A stretch of 64,000 nt of DNA. Source: Diphasiastrum complanatum. Lineage: Eukaryota > Streptophyta > Lycopodiopsida > Lycopodiales > Lycopodiaceae. The notes under the pieces are model-generated. The model was given only the letters and a program-made list of their open reading frames with translations. It searched no databases and was not told the DNA's origin. The stretch is taken from NCBI GenBank assembly GCA_029204225.1, contig CM055109.1, positions 6,021,053 through 6,085,052 on the forward strand, in the 5' to 3' direction. This document shows, piece after piece, positions 11,380-22,468 of this stretch. Both the position numbers and the translations under genes were made by a program. Every line of letters begins with the position of its first letter. Position 1 is the stretch's first letter.

Positions 11380-13010
11380 TCCATCTATATTCATTGTTGT
11401 TGTGTCATTTAGGGACTTTTAGCCCCATTCAACTTACTTGCCTGTACATGAATCTACTTGCAAGAGTCATTTATCAAGTGAAACTGTTTAATTTTATTAT
11501 ATTAGATCACTCACTTGAATATGTCAAGTGATAAAGACCAAAATTAGGTGCTAGTCATCAAATATATACTATCTCAAGATATGCATGAAATTTGTGACAT
11601 CTAAATTTCTAAAACTTGATGGTTCTTAAAGTTGATTACTTGATGTGCAATCTTGATTTCAATCACTCAATGGGATATGTGGATTGATAAAGATCCAAAA
11701 TACAAGTTTGGGATGAAACTATATCAAGTGATATACATTGAATTTGGGCTATTTACATTTTTAGAATTTGAAGTTTCTCAAACTCAATCAATAATTGAGC
11801 AATCTAGAGTGATATGAGCTAAAAGCAAGTTGTCTTTAGTGATAGAAATCAAATTTAAGCTATCTCGATCATTTCCATCCATAACATATTGAGATCGAGC
11901 AACCTAAAATTCATAAACTCAATATTCAATCTTTACATGTCAAAGAAAAATATCAGAATTATAAATTTTTACATAGGCATCAAAGTGAAGATATCTGAAG
12001 TGATAGACATTAAATCTAAGATACATTGAGTGATACATGTCAAGTTCCTTGAAAAGGAGTTGAACTTGAGCAATTTGAATGTCCTAAATTCAAAAATGTT
12101 CAAATCACATGACTCAACGAAATATTTTAAGTGAGTGATCACAATTACATGTCAAGCATCAAAATCAAATTTTCTTGGGTAATATGCATAAAGTTTGACT
12201 AGTCTGAATGTTGTAAACTTGAAATTCCTAGGATTCAATCGAGCAATATTCGATGATAAGGGCCAAATCAAGCTATCTCGAGTGATAGAAAACAAAATGG
12301 AGCCATTTGTAGTTATATGGATTAAACTCATTGATACACAATCAAAAGTAGGCAATATGATCCTCTAATTGTCAATGGTCAATTTTAATCACGAATCAAT
12401 TTTATTAATAGGGGATTGGACTAGAGCAATTTAACTGTCTACTCACATTCAAGGTTGGCCGAATTGAATCACTACATGAGCTTTGTCATGTACTAAGGAC
12501 CAAAACTACATTTCAAACGTAAACTTTAATGAGCCATTTGAATGTTTAAAACTTAAGATTTCTCAAATTCAATCAACCAATGAGTCATCTTGAGGATAAG
12601 GGAGCTATCGTGAGTGATAAAAAACAAATTTGAGTCTCAAGTGATTAAAATCACATGTTTGGAACCGAAATCAAGCTATCTTGTATGATGTGGTTCAAGT
12701 TTGAGCCATTTACAAGATTTGATCACTCAATGAGAATCTTGAATGATACGATCCAAAATCAAGCTATCTCGGGTGAACAAAACCAAGTTTGAGCTATCTC
12801 AAGTGATAGAGGTCTATTTCATCAAAAAGAGATCGAACTATAGTAGTTTGAATGGACCCTAAACTTGACAGTGTAGATTTTGATCACGTAGTGAGCAATT
12901 TCAAGTGATGAAAGCTAAAATTGCATGTTAGACATCAAACTAAAGCTCGAGTGATAGACATAAAATTTGATCGAGCGCAACATCTAAACTTAAGATGAAG
13001 CAATGTCGAG
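11380..13010. repeat. Field of a degenerate short repeat (agctatctcaagtgatag core)
   Basis: Variants of 'agctatctcaagtgatagacatcaaatttg' occur many times, for example near 11570, 11720, 11840, 11995, 12270, 12600, 12760, 12790 and 12950, with spacings from about 35 to more than 100 bp. Between them is unrelated AT-rich sequence containing similar words (cattgaatttgggc, actcaatgag). The same core recurs in reverse orientation at 63205-63300. The array is old and imperfect. No coding frame is supported. Confidence 0.65.
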
Positions 13011-13149
13011 CTTTATGTTTAGTAATGTTCTTCTAAAATGAACTAGAAGTCTATATTGAAGGTCTATAATTTATTTATTCATATTCTCTTGTTGGAGCTC
13101 GTTTAACCCTATATGTTACTATTGAATACATGATCTAACACGATTCACT

Positions 13150-13640
13150 TTGAATTAGGAGATGATATACCACATAAATACTCGAGTTATACTACTAGTT
13201 CACTAAAATTTTAATAGTTAGCTTACTTAACTAAAATATGATAGTTAACTAAGAAACTACTAACTAGCTAATAGTCACTAACTATGCTAGCTAACTAGCT
13301 ATCTAACAAACATTTATGTTACTATAGTTAGTTAACTATTATACTACTAAACTACGTAGTTGGTTAATTAACTATTCTGATAGTCAATTAATTAGTTTAT
13401 AATAAGTAATCAACTAATAATAACTAACTAATATCGAAAGTTTATCATATTTGATATTTAGTACTTACATTAAGATTTAGTATAGTAATATTTAGGTATT
13501 TTAGTATTTGGTATTTAGTATTTTATTTAATATATATAAATGTATTTAGTATATTTAGTAAATCATAATAAATAATATAACGCTGTTAGTAATAAGTATT
13601 TAGTATAGTAAATTTTATTCCAAATTAAATTAGAAAAAGA
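13150..13640. repeat. AT-rich cryptic simple repeats
   Basis: From 13200 to 13440 the sequence is built from actaactagcta/tagttaacta words, many self-complementary. From 13440 to 13610 it changes to a tatttagtatttagta series. No coding potential is visible. Confidence 0.65.
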
Positions 13641-13700
13641 CCTAGAAAATAAAATAGAAAGCAAAATAGTTTTGATTTGAAATGATCCAAAACCCGAAAT

Positions 13701-13728
13701 CCCCCCCCCCCCCCCCTCCCAAAAAAAA
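13701..13728. repeat. Poly-C then poly-A homopolymer tract
   Basis: Sixteen C residues, a single T, three C and then eight A. A C-run this long is prone to replication and sequencing length error. Confidence 0.8.
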
Positions 13729-14196
13729 CAAAAAAACGAACAAGACAGCTTCGCACTCTTCTAATAAAAACTGTAGGAAAATTGATTTTGTTTGAAAAAT
13801 TTTCCTAATGAAAATGATTTATGAACATTTTTTAGCAAAGGTTTCCCTAGAAGAAATTGATACACATACATTTTATAACCAGGAAATAGATTTTCCTAGT
13901 TAGAAAGGGCTTATAAGTCATCCAAATTCATTTCTTAACCACATTTTTCCTATGTATACCCGATTTACATCAGCTGATCACAAAAGGCCTTAGTCATCAA
14001 AAAGGCCTTCCCTTGATCAATTTGGTCATGTCCCTCTCCAGACCGATCCTAGTCGTGGCAAATTTCTCACGACCTAAACGCAAAACTAACCGTCCTTTCT
14101 AACTAACTATTCCCATGACATATGTGTGCTATATTACCGTTTAGCCTAATTTCATCCTGGGCTTAAATTGCTAATATGGCTTAATACAATAAGAGT

Positions 14197-14225
14197 TCTC
14201 TCTCTATCTCTCTCTCTCTCTCTCT
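14197..14225. repeat. Short CT microsatellite
   Basis: A ct repeat with a single tat interruption, about 660 bp upstream of the GDSL start codon. Confidence 0.8.
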
Positions 14226-14801
14226 GCACGTCCTTGTAGCCGAATCATCAATTTAACTTCCACTCTAAAGTCTTCTAACTACTGATATAAAAAAATCGCC
14301 TTTTGGTGTCAGCTATTGGCAAGCACTCATTATCTCACGGAATGTATACAATTACTCTATCTACTTTTTGTTAGTTGTGGCGTGGTTGATCAGCTTAAAC
14401 TTAGCTTCCGATGGCTCTTCCTTGTTGTAAAGCCTGCTCATGCTGTTGCTTCAGCAGAATAATGTCAGCTGTAGTGTTCAATGTCTCATAGTTATGATAC
14501 ATACGACATACCTGGGATTGCTTACACAGTAGATCAAGTTTAATTTTGACAAGAAAAGGTAGTATGAATTGCTGGGTTCGGTTAGTATGTCAATCGCAAG
14601 ACTTTATGATATTTCTAGAATTTTTTCCCAAATGCCCTGGGAAACTAGCTTGCCTTTTGATCTCCGTAGGACATTGCTGCAGCTCCGAGAGAGTCTGGAG
14701 GCGTTATTGTATAAAACTAGAATAGTCATCGATTGCCACTTGTATGGACTCTTTCAGTCTCTTTTCTCTCTTTATGCAATTCTTGCTTTTGCATATGCCG
14801 T

Positions 14802-14810
14802 TATATATAT
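14802..14810 (+). promoter_or_regulatory. Probable TATA box of the GDSL gene
   Basis: The sequence tatatatat lies about 75 bp upstream of the chosen ATG (14885). This gives a short 5' UTR if transcription begins about 30 bp downstream. An overlapping open frame (14569-14907) runs out of frame with the gene and shows no domain. Confidence 0.5.
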
Positions 14811-14884
14811 TGATGATTTGGACAATCCAAATACCGAAAGATTTTCCCTTTTCAGATTATTTCAACCGAAAATAGATCTCCAAC

Positions 14885-16688
14885 ATGGGACGTTCTATAT
14901 GCAATGACAATGCATTGAGTTGGCCCATTTGTATTGTTCTGGTCGCAAATTTCAGCTGCATCACTGATGGGTCGACTCGAAGTAAAACTCCGCTTGCACC
15001 AGCTATTATAGTCTTTGGTGACTCCACGGTTGATGCTGGAAATAATAACTATTTGGCAACAATTGTGAAGAGTGACTTTCCACCGTATGGAAGAGATTTC
15101 GATACCAGAAAAGCAACCGGAAGATTTTGTAATGGACGGCTGGCCACAGATTACATTGGTAAGCCGCAATTCTCCTACCCTCTTTATTATAACTTGGATT
15201 GAACTTACTACTGAATTCGCCGATTTGGGAAGAGAAAATTATTGTGTACCCACTGTATCTCGCTTGTTTTCTGCTCGTTGTAAAATGACGATTGATCAGA
15301 AACTCTGTTTGTTCCTTTCATAACAGCTTCATTAGTGGGCCTTCCTTACCCTCTAGCGTACTTGGATCCTGAAGCAGAGGGAGAGAACATTGTCCAAGGC
15401 ATCTGCTTTGCATCGTCGGCATCTGGCTATTACAATGGCACTGCTGAGAACTTCGTAAGCTGCTGAGAAATAAAGAGCATTTAAACTCATTAGTATGTAT
15501 AGGTTAATTAGTTCTTGGCATATGTCCATGTGTGCAAGAAGATCATTGAAATCGCTGTCAAGCTGAAATAATTGCTTGGCACAATGGCGCAGCGTCGGGA
15601 AACAAATAACAAATTAGCTACCTAACACGTCCATCTCAATTCTTATAGTACTTCTTCTTTGATGGAAGGATTTGAGCAGCGCTAACTACCGACTGCGTTA
15701 TGGCATTGCAGAACGTGGCATCTCTCACTGGACAGTTGAAATGGTATCAGGAATATTTTGGGAAGTTGTCAGATTTTGTTGGGCCAGCAAATGCCTCCTC
15801 CATAATCTCAAAAGCTTTGTTCATTCTCAGTACAGGAAGTAACGACTACGTAAATAACTATTATATCAATTTGGACCTACAGAACAAGTATCATCTAGAT
15901 CAGTATCGGGATATTCTGCTGAGCTCCTACAAGAGTTTCATCCAGGTATGCCCAGAAGCTGAATTTATAAGTCCCTACAGATAGTTGACTTTATCCTATT
16001 AGCTTAGCAATCTCATTCAGGAATGCTGTTTTTGTTTTTAAAACAGGACCTCTACAATTCAGGCGCTCGCAGGATTGCTGTGATATCTCTTCCTCCTTTA
16101 GGCTGTCTTCCTTCACAGATTACTCTATACGGAGAGGGTGAAGTCAAATGCATAGAATTCCTGAATACGCAAGCTCTTTCCTTCAATCAGGACCTTCGAC
16201 AGGCTACCACAACTCTGAAAAATAGCATGCCCGACATTAGGCTAGCGTATTCTGACCTTTACACGGTTTTCCTGGATGTTATCAGCGAGCCCCGTAAATA
16301 CGGTAAGGAGCACTGCAAAAGAAAAAAAAATTACGAGTTACGATTCTTCTATTAATTTTTTCATTCCACATGACATGGCTATTTGAGTTGCAACAAGTCG
16401 CAAGCTGCACAGTGCAAACAACTGAACATGTAGAAGGAATAGCGCTATAGAGTAGTAGTTGTCTGAACCTTGCAAGCTTTATGCCTGGCAGGATTCAGTC
16501 ACGCATTAAAGAGTTGCTGTGGAGTGGGAAACTTGGCAGTGAGTATCCTTTGCAATCAGCTAACGCCAGGCACCTGCTCCAATGCCTCCTCTTACGTCTT
16601 CTGGGACAGCTTCCACCCGTCTGATCACATGAACAGCATCCTTGCAAATAGCCTCTTTGCACAACCGCTCAAAGAACTACTTTTTTAG
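14885..16688 (+). CDS. GDSL-type esterase/lipase, five exons
   Basis: A secreted SGNH/GDSL serine hydrolase acting on acyl esters outside the cell or in the secretory pathway; the substrate cannot be told. Exons by GT-AG rule: 14885-15158, 15327-15454, 15712-15945, 16047-16302, 16492-16688, giving 362 aa, normal for plant GDSL lipases (about 340-380). Residues 10-27 are a hydrophobic signal-peptide-like segment. Block I is [12 protein letters not shown] with catalytic Ser47 (GDST rather than GDSL). Block II is CFASSASGY near 118-126, with Cys118 where Asn is common. Block III is TGSNDY (Gly176, Asn178). Block V is DSFHPSD with Asp336 and His339. All catalytic residues are present and all splice junctions keep frame, so the gene is probably functional. 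The start is the first ATG in frame ahead of the signal peptide. It is the only intact host gene in the window. Confidence 0.9.
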
Positions 16689-16707
16689 CTTGGCAAATAT
16701 TTAGTTC

Positions 16708-16713
16708 AATAAA
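16708..16713 (+). terminator. Polyadenylation signal of the GDSL gene
   Basis: The aataaa hexamer lies 20 bp after the TAG stop, in a good position for the 3' UTR. Confidence 0.55.
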
Positions 16714-16714
16714 T

Positions 16715-17278
16715 AAGCATTCAACACATCATACCGCTTCCTACATATATTTTACTCATGAATCACGAAACCCACAAAATTTATCAGCAAATGAGCTGAT
16801 AAGAAAAATTAGGCAGAGATCTATATAAGCTATCTTGTTGATGCCTGTAAACGTGACCTTTTCACGGGCTACGCCACCAAAGAATAATGAGAGTATAGAT
16901 GCAAGATCTAGTGGAAAAACAAAGAGGAAAGATAAATTTTGCACAGTTTAGTGCACTAAATATGCTAGTCAGCGAAAAAGATACGATTGATGTTATTGCG
17001 TGTGATAGGTTTTACTCTACTACCCACTTTGCATGTGATTCCATGTACGTGGTGGTAAAATCATTAGATGCATGATATGCACATGAGATGGGACATAATT
17101 TTCAAGTTTTTGGTTTTCCATATATGGTCACTCATTAAAGTAGTGTTCTAGTATCTAGCTAATCTTATGTTTTCACCTTTGTGGCATCAACATTAGAGTT
17201 TTCACCTTTGTTGCGTCAACATTAGAGTTAAGTAATCCATACCATTTTTCTAATCTATCATTTTTTGGTGAGTTTCAA
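16715..17278. other. Intergenic, no gene recognised
   Basis: AT-rich spacer downstream of the GDSL gene. The phrase ttttcacctttgt.gc(a/g)tcaacattagagtt is duplicated in tandem (17173 and 17200). Confidence 0.5.
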
Positions 17279-18600
17279 TTAGAAAAGCATCTTCTTAAAT
17301 TGTTTTTTTTTTTCATACTGCATGGCACAGCTCTCGGGAGGCTTTTGAATGACCTTGCATTGAACTAAAAACATCGATATATAATTTCTCAAATTTTGAT
17401 TAAGAAGATGAATTTCCCACATAAACTCTCTTAGAGCACCTTGACGGAGTTTCATCAAGACGATTTTTAAGTGTTCTACGTGTTCCACCAAGGATTTACT
17501 GTAAACAAGAATGTCGTCTAAGAATACAACCACAAACTTTCCCAAATATGGACGAAATAAATTGGTCATCATTTGTTGGAACGTTGCTGGAGCATTTGTT
17601 AATCTAAATGGCAACACTAAGAATTCATAATGACCAAATCTACAACAATATCCTATCTTTTGGACATCTTCCGACTTAATTATTATTTGATGGTACCCTG
17701 TCCTGAGATCTATCTTGGTGAAATACCGAGCTCCACCCAAGCAATCTACAAGGTCATCCATCCTGGGTAATGGATATTTATTTTTAATAGTCACTTTATT
17801 AAGCCCCTTGTAATCCACACACATCCAAAAACCTCCATCTTTCTTCGCTTTAAGAAGAACATGAGCGCCCAAAGGTGATTTACTAGGTTGTATATGTCCC
17901 ATCCTCAGATAGGTTTCTATTTGATTAGAAATCTCTGCCTCCTCTTTCTGAGAGAACCTATAAGGTTGTCTAGAGACAGGTTCACTTCTTGGAATTTACT
18001 CAATCTTGTGGTCTACTGACCTAGACGGTGATAAACCATGAGGTAATTCAGATGGAAAAACATTCCTAAATTCATTTATGATCTGTTCTTTCACTGCTTA
18101 TTCACGATCTAAATTTACTGAGTTAAGAATTGTTGAGAAGTCAAAACCATTTAGATTCATTTTAGGAACATCCACAACTGGAATAGCATAAATTGAAAAA
18201 ACTTCATACTCAGAATAATCCAATGTCTCCATTTCATTAATTGTAGAAACATGATCCAACGATAATACAAAATTACTGCCAAATAATATAACTACCTTAT
18301 CACCCTCCTTGAAAGTGAGAACATGTCTCAAAATCAATTAACAGAGAAGGCGACTTACTAAATAACCATTCTTCATCTAAGATTTAATCAGTACGAGCTA
18401 GGTCTAAAGCATGAAAATTAACTAATTCAGTGTGTCCTTGTATCAAAACTGGGAGCTTCGGGACTTTTACGTTATGCTGCCCAAATTTTCTCAAAAACTA
18501 ATTTTTGCAGGTTATATTATCTATTATACTGAATAGCTTTTGTTTTGAACCAAACCACTTCCAAATCACAGGCTTTAAATCCTACAATCACAAAATTAGT
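17279..18600 (-). pseudogene. Ty3/gypsy protease-to-RT relic
   Basis: The right part (18600-18098) reads like the protease-to-RT linker of a gypsy polyprotein, with two or more stops. The left part (17902-17279) is a good gypsy reverse transcriptase: [71 protein letters not shown] and the catalytic [13 protein letters not shown] (FLDD box). After the RT palm it degenerates ([10 protein letters not shown]...) and ends in a Lys-rich tail without RNase H or integrase. No LTRs are recognisable. It is followed on the left by plain intergenic DNA and abuts copia-B on the right. Confidence 0.8.
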
Positions 18601-18741
18601 TTGCTGGAAAATGAATCATAAACTTGTCTCTCAATAATAGACTGCCATGCAAACCTATCAATCAACACCAACACTCACAGTGTTATGTCCATGACTAGTA
18701 CATAGGATACAGTATACTCCTAGTCTTGGATACACGGTACT

Positions 18742-19735
18742 CTAGTAAATCAAGTTGTTAGTTATGCCACACCATACTGGATGTGACCCGAAACTGTCAC
18801 AGAAAATAACAGCAAGATTTACCTGCTTCATGCCAATCTCACATAACAACTTACGTAGCCAAACAACTTCCTGAGTAGCAAAACTTAACGCTTTATATTC
18901 AGCTTCTATAGAAGAAAGAAAAATAGTATCTTGCTTCTTGCTAGACCATGAAAAACAACCGCTACCAAAATTGAAGGCATAACATGTTGTTGACTTTCTA
19001 TCATCTATACTTCCTGCCCAATTAGCGTCAACATAACCCTGCAACTTAGGTAAAACACTTTGTCTTTTGTAAATTAGGCCAAGGTTAGGTGTACCCTTCA
19101 CATACCTCAAAATACTTTTCACAGCTTTCCAATGGTCCATAGTGGGTGATGACATGAATTGACTAATCAAACTTACAACATAGCAGATATCATGACGTGT
19201 AGTCGTAAGATATATCAAACTCCCAACTAGCTGACAAAATAGAGTAGCGTGAACATATGCGCTATCATCAATACGAGATAATTTCTTACCAGCTTCGCAA
19301 GGGGTGATGGAAGGTTTGCACTCTGTCATGTGAAATCTCTCCAATACCTCGCCCACATACTTGGTTTGACATAACTTGATATCACTGCCAGTTTGCCATA
19401 CTTCACCACCCAAGCAATAGTGCATAAAATCTAAATTTGTCATCTCAAACTGCTTGCATAAGTTGGCTTTGATAGAATGAGTGAGGTTCTCATCATTGCC
19501 CGTGATAATGATATCATCAACATAAAGTACAATCAAGGCAATGCTGTCATCGTTTATAAGAACATAAAGATTTGGATCTGGATTTGTTCTTACAACCCAT
19601 GAGAAAGAAAGTAATTGTCAATGCGTCCATACCATGCTCGTGGCACTTGCTTAAGGCCATAAAGTACTTTGTTAGTTTACATACCTTCTGTTCTTGCCCT
19701 TTTGCCATGAAGCCCTGTGGTTGGACCATGTAAAC
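18742..19735 (-). pseudogene. copia-B reverse transcriptase C-terminal part and RNase H
   Basis: This is the continuation of the copia-B pol after the solo LTR. The stretch 19729-19547 reads MVQPQGFMAKGQEQKVCKL, then shifts frame through the region that should give the LYGLKQ.PRAWY box. The frame 19536-18742 has the RT catalytic box IVLYVDDIII, then TPCEAGKKL, QLVGSLIYLT and RPDI-like HDICYVV. RNase H follows: GYVDANWAGSIDDRKSTT, then SSKKQDTIFLSSIEAEYKAL. The C-terminal RNase H end (normally the H...ADI.TK region) is replaced by SFGSHPVWCGITNNL. No 3' LTR is seen. Frameshifts near 19540 and in 19547-19640 make it non-functional. Confidence 0.85.
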
Positions 19736-19740
19736 TTCTT

Positions 19741-20876
19741 TGTTGGCTGATTTTGACGAATCCCCAAGATACTCGGACAGAGCAACTCAAGAGCACCTCT
19801 CACCTTAGACCGAGGAGGTCTTTGAGAAGACGAGACGAATGAAGACTGAGAGCCAAGAAATGCTAGTTAGTAATAACAAGCCATAACTGTGTAAGCCTCA
19901 TGGTGAATCCCGAAAGATGGAATGACCATGTAGGAACTAGTATTTCTAGGCAAATGTAATAAATACAAGTAGACCCCTCTTAAAGATAGTAGAGTGAGCC
20001 ACCTTTTGATGGTGACCTCTAGTGGAGAGCAATATTCCACTTGTAATTTGTGAAATGTGAAAATTCCACTAGGATGCCACCTAAGGAGCTCTCTTGCTTA
20101 TTTAAGAGACTCCCTCTTTGTGAAGAGGAGATTTTTGTGTATTGTATCAACTCCATGCTAAAATGAGAAGAGCCTTTATGAGTTAGATGCATCCATTGAG
20201 CTCCTTGATCATGATGGTTTTCTTGAGTGATGCCCCTATGATCATGCCCTTCTATTCATATTGTGTGTGGTTGTGGATTTAGAGTGGATTAGTTTTCTTA
20301 CTTTTCTAGTTGTGGATTAGATTTCATGTTTTCTTGTGGATTAATGTAGGAGCCAGCATTCAAGTAAATTAAATAGGCTAGAAATGTGGCATAAATCTTG
20401 CATATTCTCTAATATTCTAGTTCTTGATGTTCTTGGGATGTCCAAGAATCAAAAGACTGGTTAGTTTCTTGATTCTTGGACTTCTAACATGTTGTTGATT
20501 AGTTTTTGTTTCTTGTTTTGTCAATTTATGCAAGTAAAGTAGTGTAGGCTCTGATTTTAGTTCTTTTGCAACAAAGTAGAAGTAGAATTTCATTGTTTGT
20601 TCAATGGATCTGCACACTGATTTTATGGTTGAACATTTTGGCATGTATGAGTGGTTGTTTATGCATGTGCATTAGTTCAAGAGTGACTTCCCTGGATTGT
20701 CCTCTGACAGGCAGGACATTTACTACATCGATATCAGTCCCTTCTGCTTGGTTTCGGCATAAAGCTAACATTCAAGAAATGCCAACAAGCCTCTAAATAG
20801 ACAGAAAACAGTTCTTGTAAACAAGAAACAAGAAAGAACTAGTAAACATATTCTATAGGCTCTGTAGATGTCAACA
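19741..20876 (+). mobile_element. Solo LTR inserted in copia-B RT, with 5-bp target duplication
   Basis: The copia-B RT frame breaks after GDLEEE and resumes at VYMVQPQG. Between them lies a 1,136-bp insert beginning TGTTG and ending CAACA (perfect 5-bp inverted ends). It is flanked on both sides by TTCTT (19736-19740 and 20877-20881). Removing the insert and one TTCTT restores the RT codons. Inside are a TATA-like ttatttaagag near 20098 and later T-rich and poly-A-signal-like sequence in + orientation. There is no PBS, polypurine tract or coding region. These are the marks of a solo LTR left by LTR-LTR recombination. No other copy of this LTR is in the window. Confidence 0.88.
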
Positions 20877-21200
20877 TTCTTCCTCTAAGTCACCATTCAA
20901 AAATGTGAACTTCACATCCATTTGATGGATCTTCCACCCAAAATGAGATGCTAGGGCAATGAGAAGGCATAGTGTAGTCCACTTACCCACTAGAGCAAAT
21001 GTCTCTTCATAGTCAATTCCTTCGCTTTGCTCATAACCCTTCACTACTAGGCATGCCTTATGTTTTGCTATTGTGCCATCCACATGAAACTTTGTTCTAA
21101 ACACCCATTTATTGTCAATGGGTTTCTTTCCAAGTGGTAGATAAACTAACTCCCATGTATCATGCCTGTGGATGGATTCCATCTCTTCTTCCATTGCCCT
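20877..21200 (-). pseudogene. copia-B reverse transcriptase N-terminal part
   Basis: The frame starts EEEMESIHRHDTWELVYLP, continues KWVFRTKFHVDGTIAKHKA and YEETFALVGKWTTLCLLIALA, and ends QMDVKFTFLNGDLEEE. These are the first RT blocks of Ty1/copia (usual DV.TAFLNG.LEEE). It is split from the rest of RT by the solo LTR insertion. Confidence 0.85.
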
Positions 21201-21459
21201 TAGCCACTCTTTGTGATCTTTTGTTTCATCAAAGGTTGATGGCTCTCAACACTTCAAAATGTCACTCATTAGGGCAAAGTTCACATGATAACAATCGGGA
21301 GACTTCCTTTGCCACGTTGATCTTCTCACTTCTCCTTGTGTGCTAGATCCTGGTTGATTTAGCTTTACGTCGATCTTCTCATACCATTTTGGTATCTTAG
21401 ATTCAGGTGATACACTACGTGGAGATTATGTATCCCAAGGAGTGTCTAAGTAATGTCTC

Positions 21460-21990
21460 TTACTTCCAACCGGTTTCTCCTTTATTGCTCCTATTGGCAA
21501 GTACTCCCCCTAGGCTCTTGATGGGTGGTGTCCTTTCATACTCGCCCTCTTGACTCTCATTTTCATGTGCATCATCTTGTGGAGCATCTTCTTCATTTTC
21601 TTCTTCTAAAATTGTGGGAAGTCTTTTGATGCTTTCACCACTTGCATGGTCTTCATCTTCATACCTATGTGTCTCATCAAAGATCACATTTTTGCTAATG
21701 TGAATCTTGTTCATTACAGGATGTCATAACCGACGAAGATACACTTGATTGCCTTGGCATCAAATTTCTTTCGCTCCTCCTTTGGCACATGTACATAGGC
21801 CTTACATCCAATGACATGGAACTTGTCAATTTTTGGCTTTATTCCAGTAAATGCTTCTTTGGGAGTCACATTTGGAACCACAACTGTAGGGCTCCTATTT
21901 TGCAAGAACGTTGCCGCACTGCACGCTTCCGACCATAGTGAATTGGTCAAGCCCATTTGCTTCATCATGGACGTGCACTCTCTATAATAG
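21460..21990 (-). pseudogene. copia-B integrase C-terminal region
   Basis: The frame 21968-21714 reads GLTNSLWSEACSAATFLQN, then TPKEAFTGIKPKI, CKAYVHVPKEERKKFDAK and CIFVGYDIL, the conserved end of the copia integrase. After a stop and frame change it continues through an acidic linker (21714-21460, DEDHASGESIKRLP) toward RT. The integrase catalytic core that should lie to the right (upstream) is missing: only about 20-40 bp separate this from the protease-coding end at 22009. Confidence 0.8.
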
Positions 21991-22008
21991 TCCTGTTTTT
22001 CCTTTCAG

Positions 22009-22468
22009 CTACACCATTACTATGCAGCGTGTATGACTGTGTGCGCCTGAATCTATGAACCATCTGGCACCATCATCAATTGGGATTGCCAATGCCGATG
22101 AAAAGACACTTGTCTCATCATCTTCTCCATCATCTTCGGCAATGTTGCCTTGTTGAGTCACTTTTCCCGCCTTTATGTCCGCTTTCTTCTTGTAACAGTC
22201 GTGTGCCCAATGACCCGGTTTGTGGCAATAGTAACATTTGCCTTTCTTCTTCTTTTTCTCTTTTGATGACGACTCTCCCTCGTCATCATCATCCTTGGAT
22301 TTCTTGGGAATCATGTTCCATCCTTTTTGCTTGCAATACCTACCACAATCTCCCATAACTCTTTCTCCATCAAAATGCTCTTCATTTTGAATTTCCAGAC
22401 GTTGTAGTTAGAAGCCCCATCAAGTTTGCTTGCATCACCCAAAATTGCCTCATTGATGTTTGCCATTT
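22009..22468 (-). pseudogene. copia-B gag and protease start, core deleted
   Basis: Gag begins at about 22468 with MANINEAIL and SKLDGASNYNVWKFKMK. Most of gag is then deleted, since after about 30 residues the frame meets MGDCGRYCKQKGW and a Lys-rich stretch. A CCHC zinc knuckle follows (CYYCHKPGHWAHDC), then a spacer and the protease motif WFIDSGAHSHT. The DSGA active site is intact, but the remainder of protease, GAG-pre-integrase and the integrase core are missing before 21968. Confidence 0.85.

Noticed and set aside
14569-14907. A 112-codon frame upstream of the GDSL gene
   Set aside because: It ends just after the GDSL ATG in another frame, contains the TATA box and has no domain; it is probably promoter and 5' UTR.
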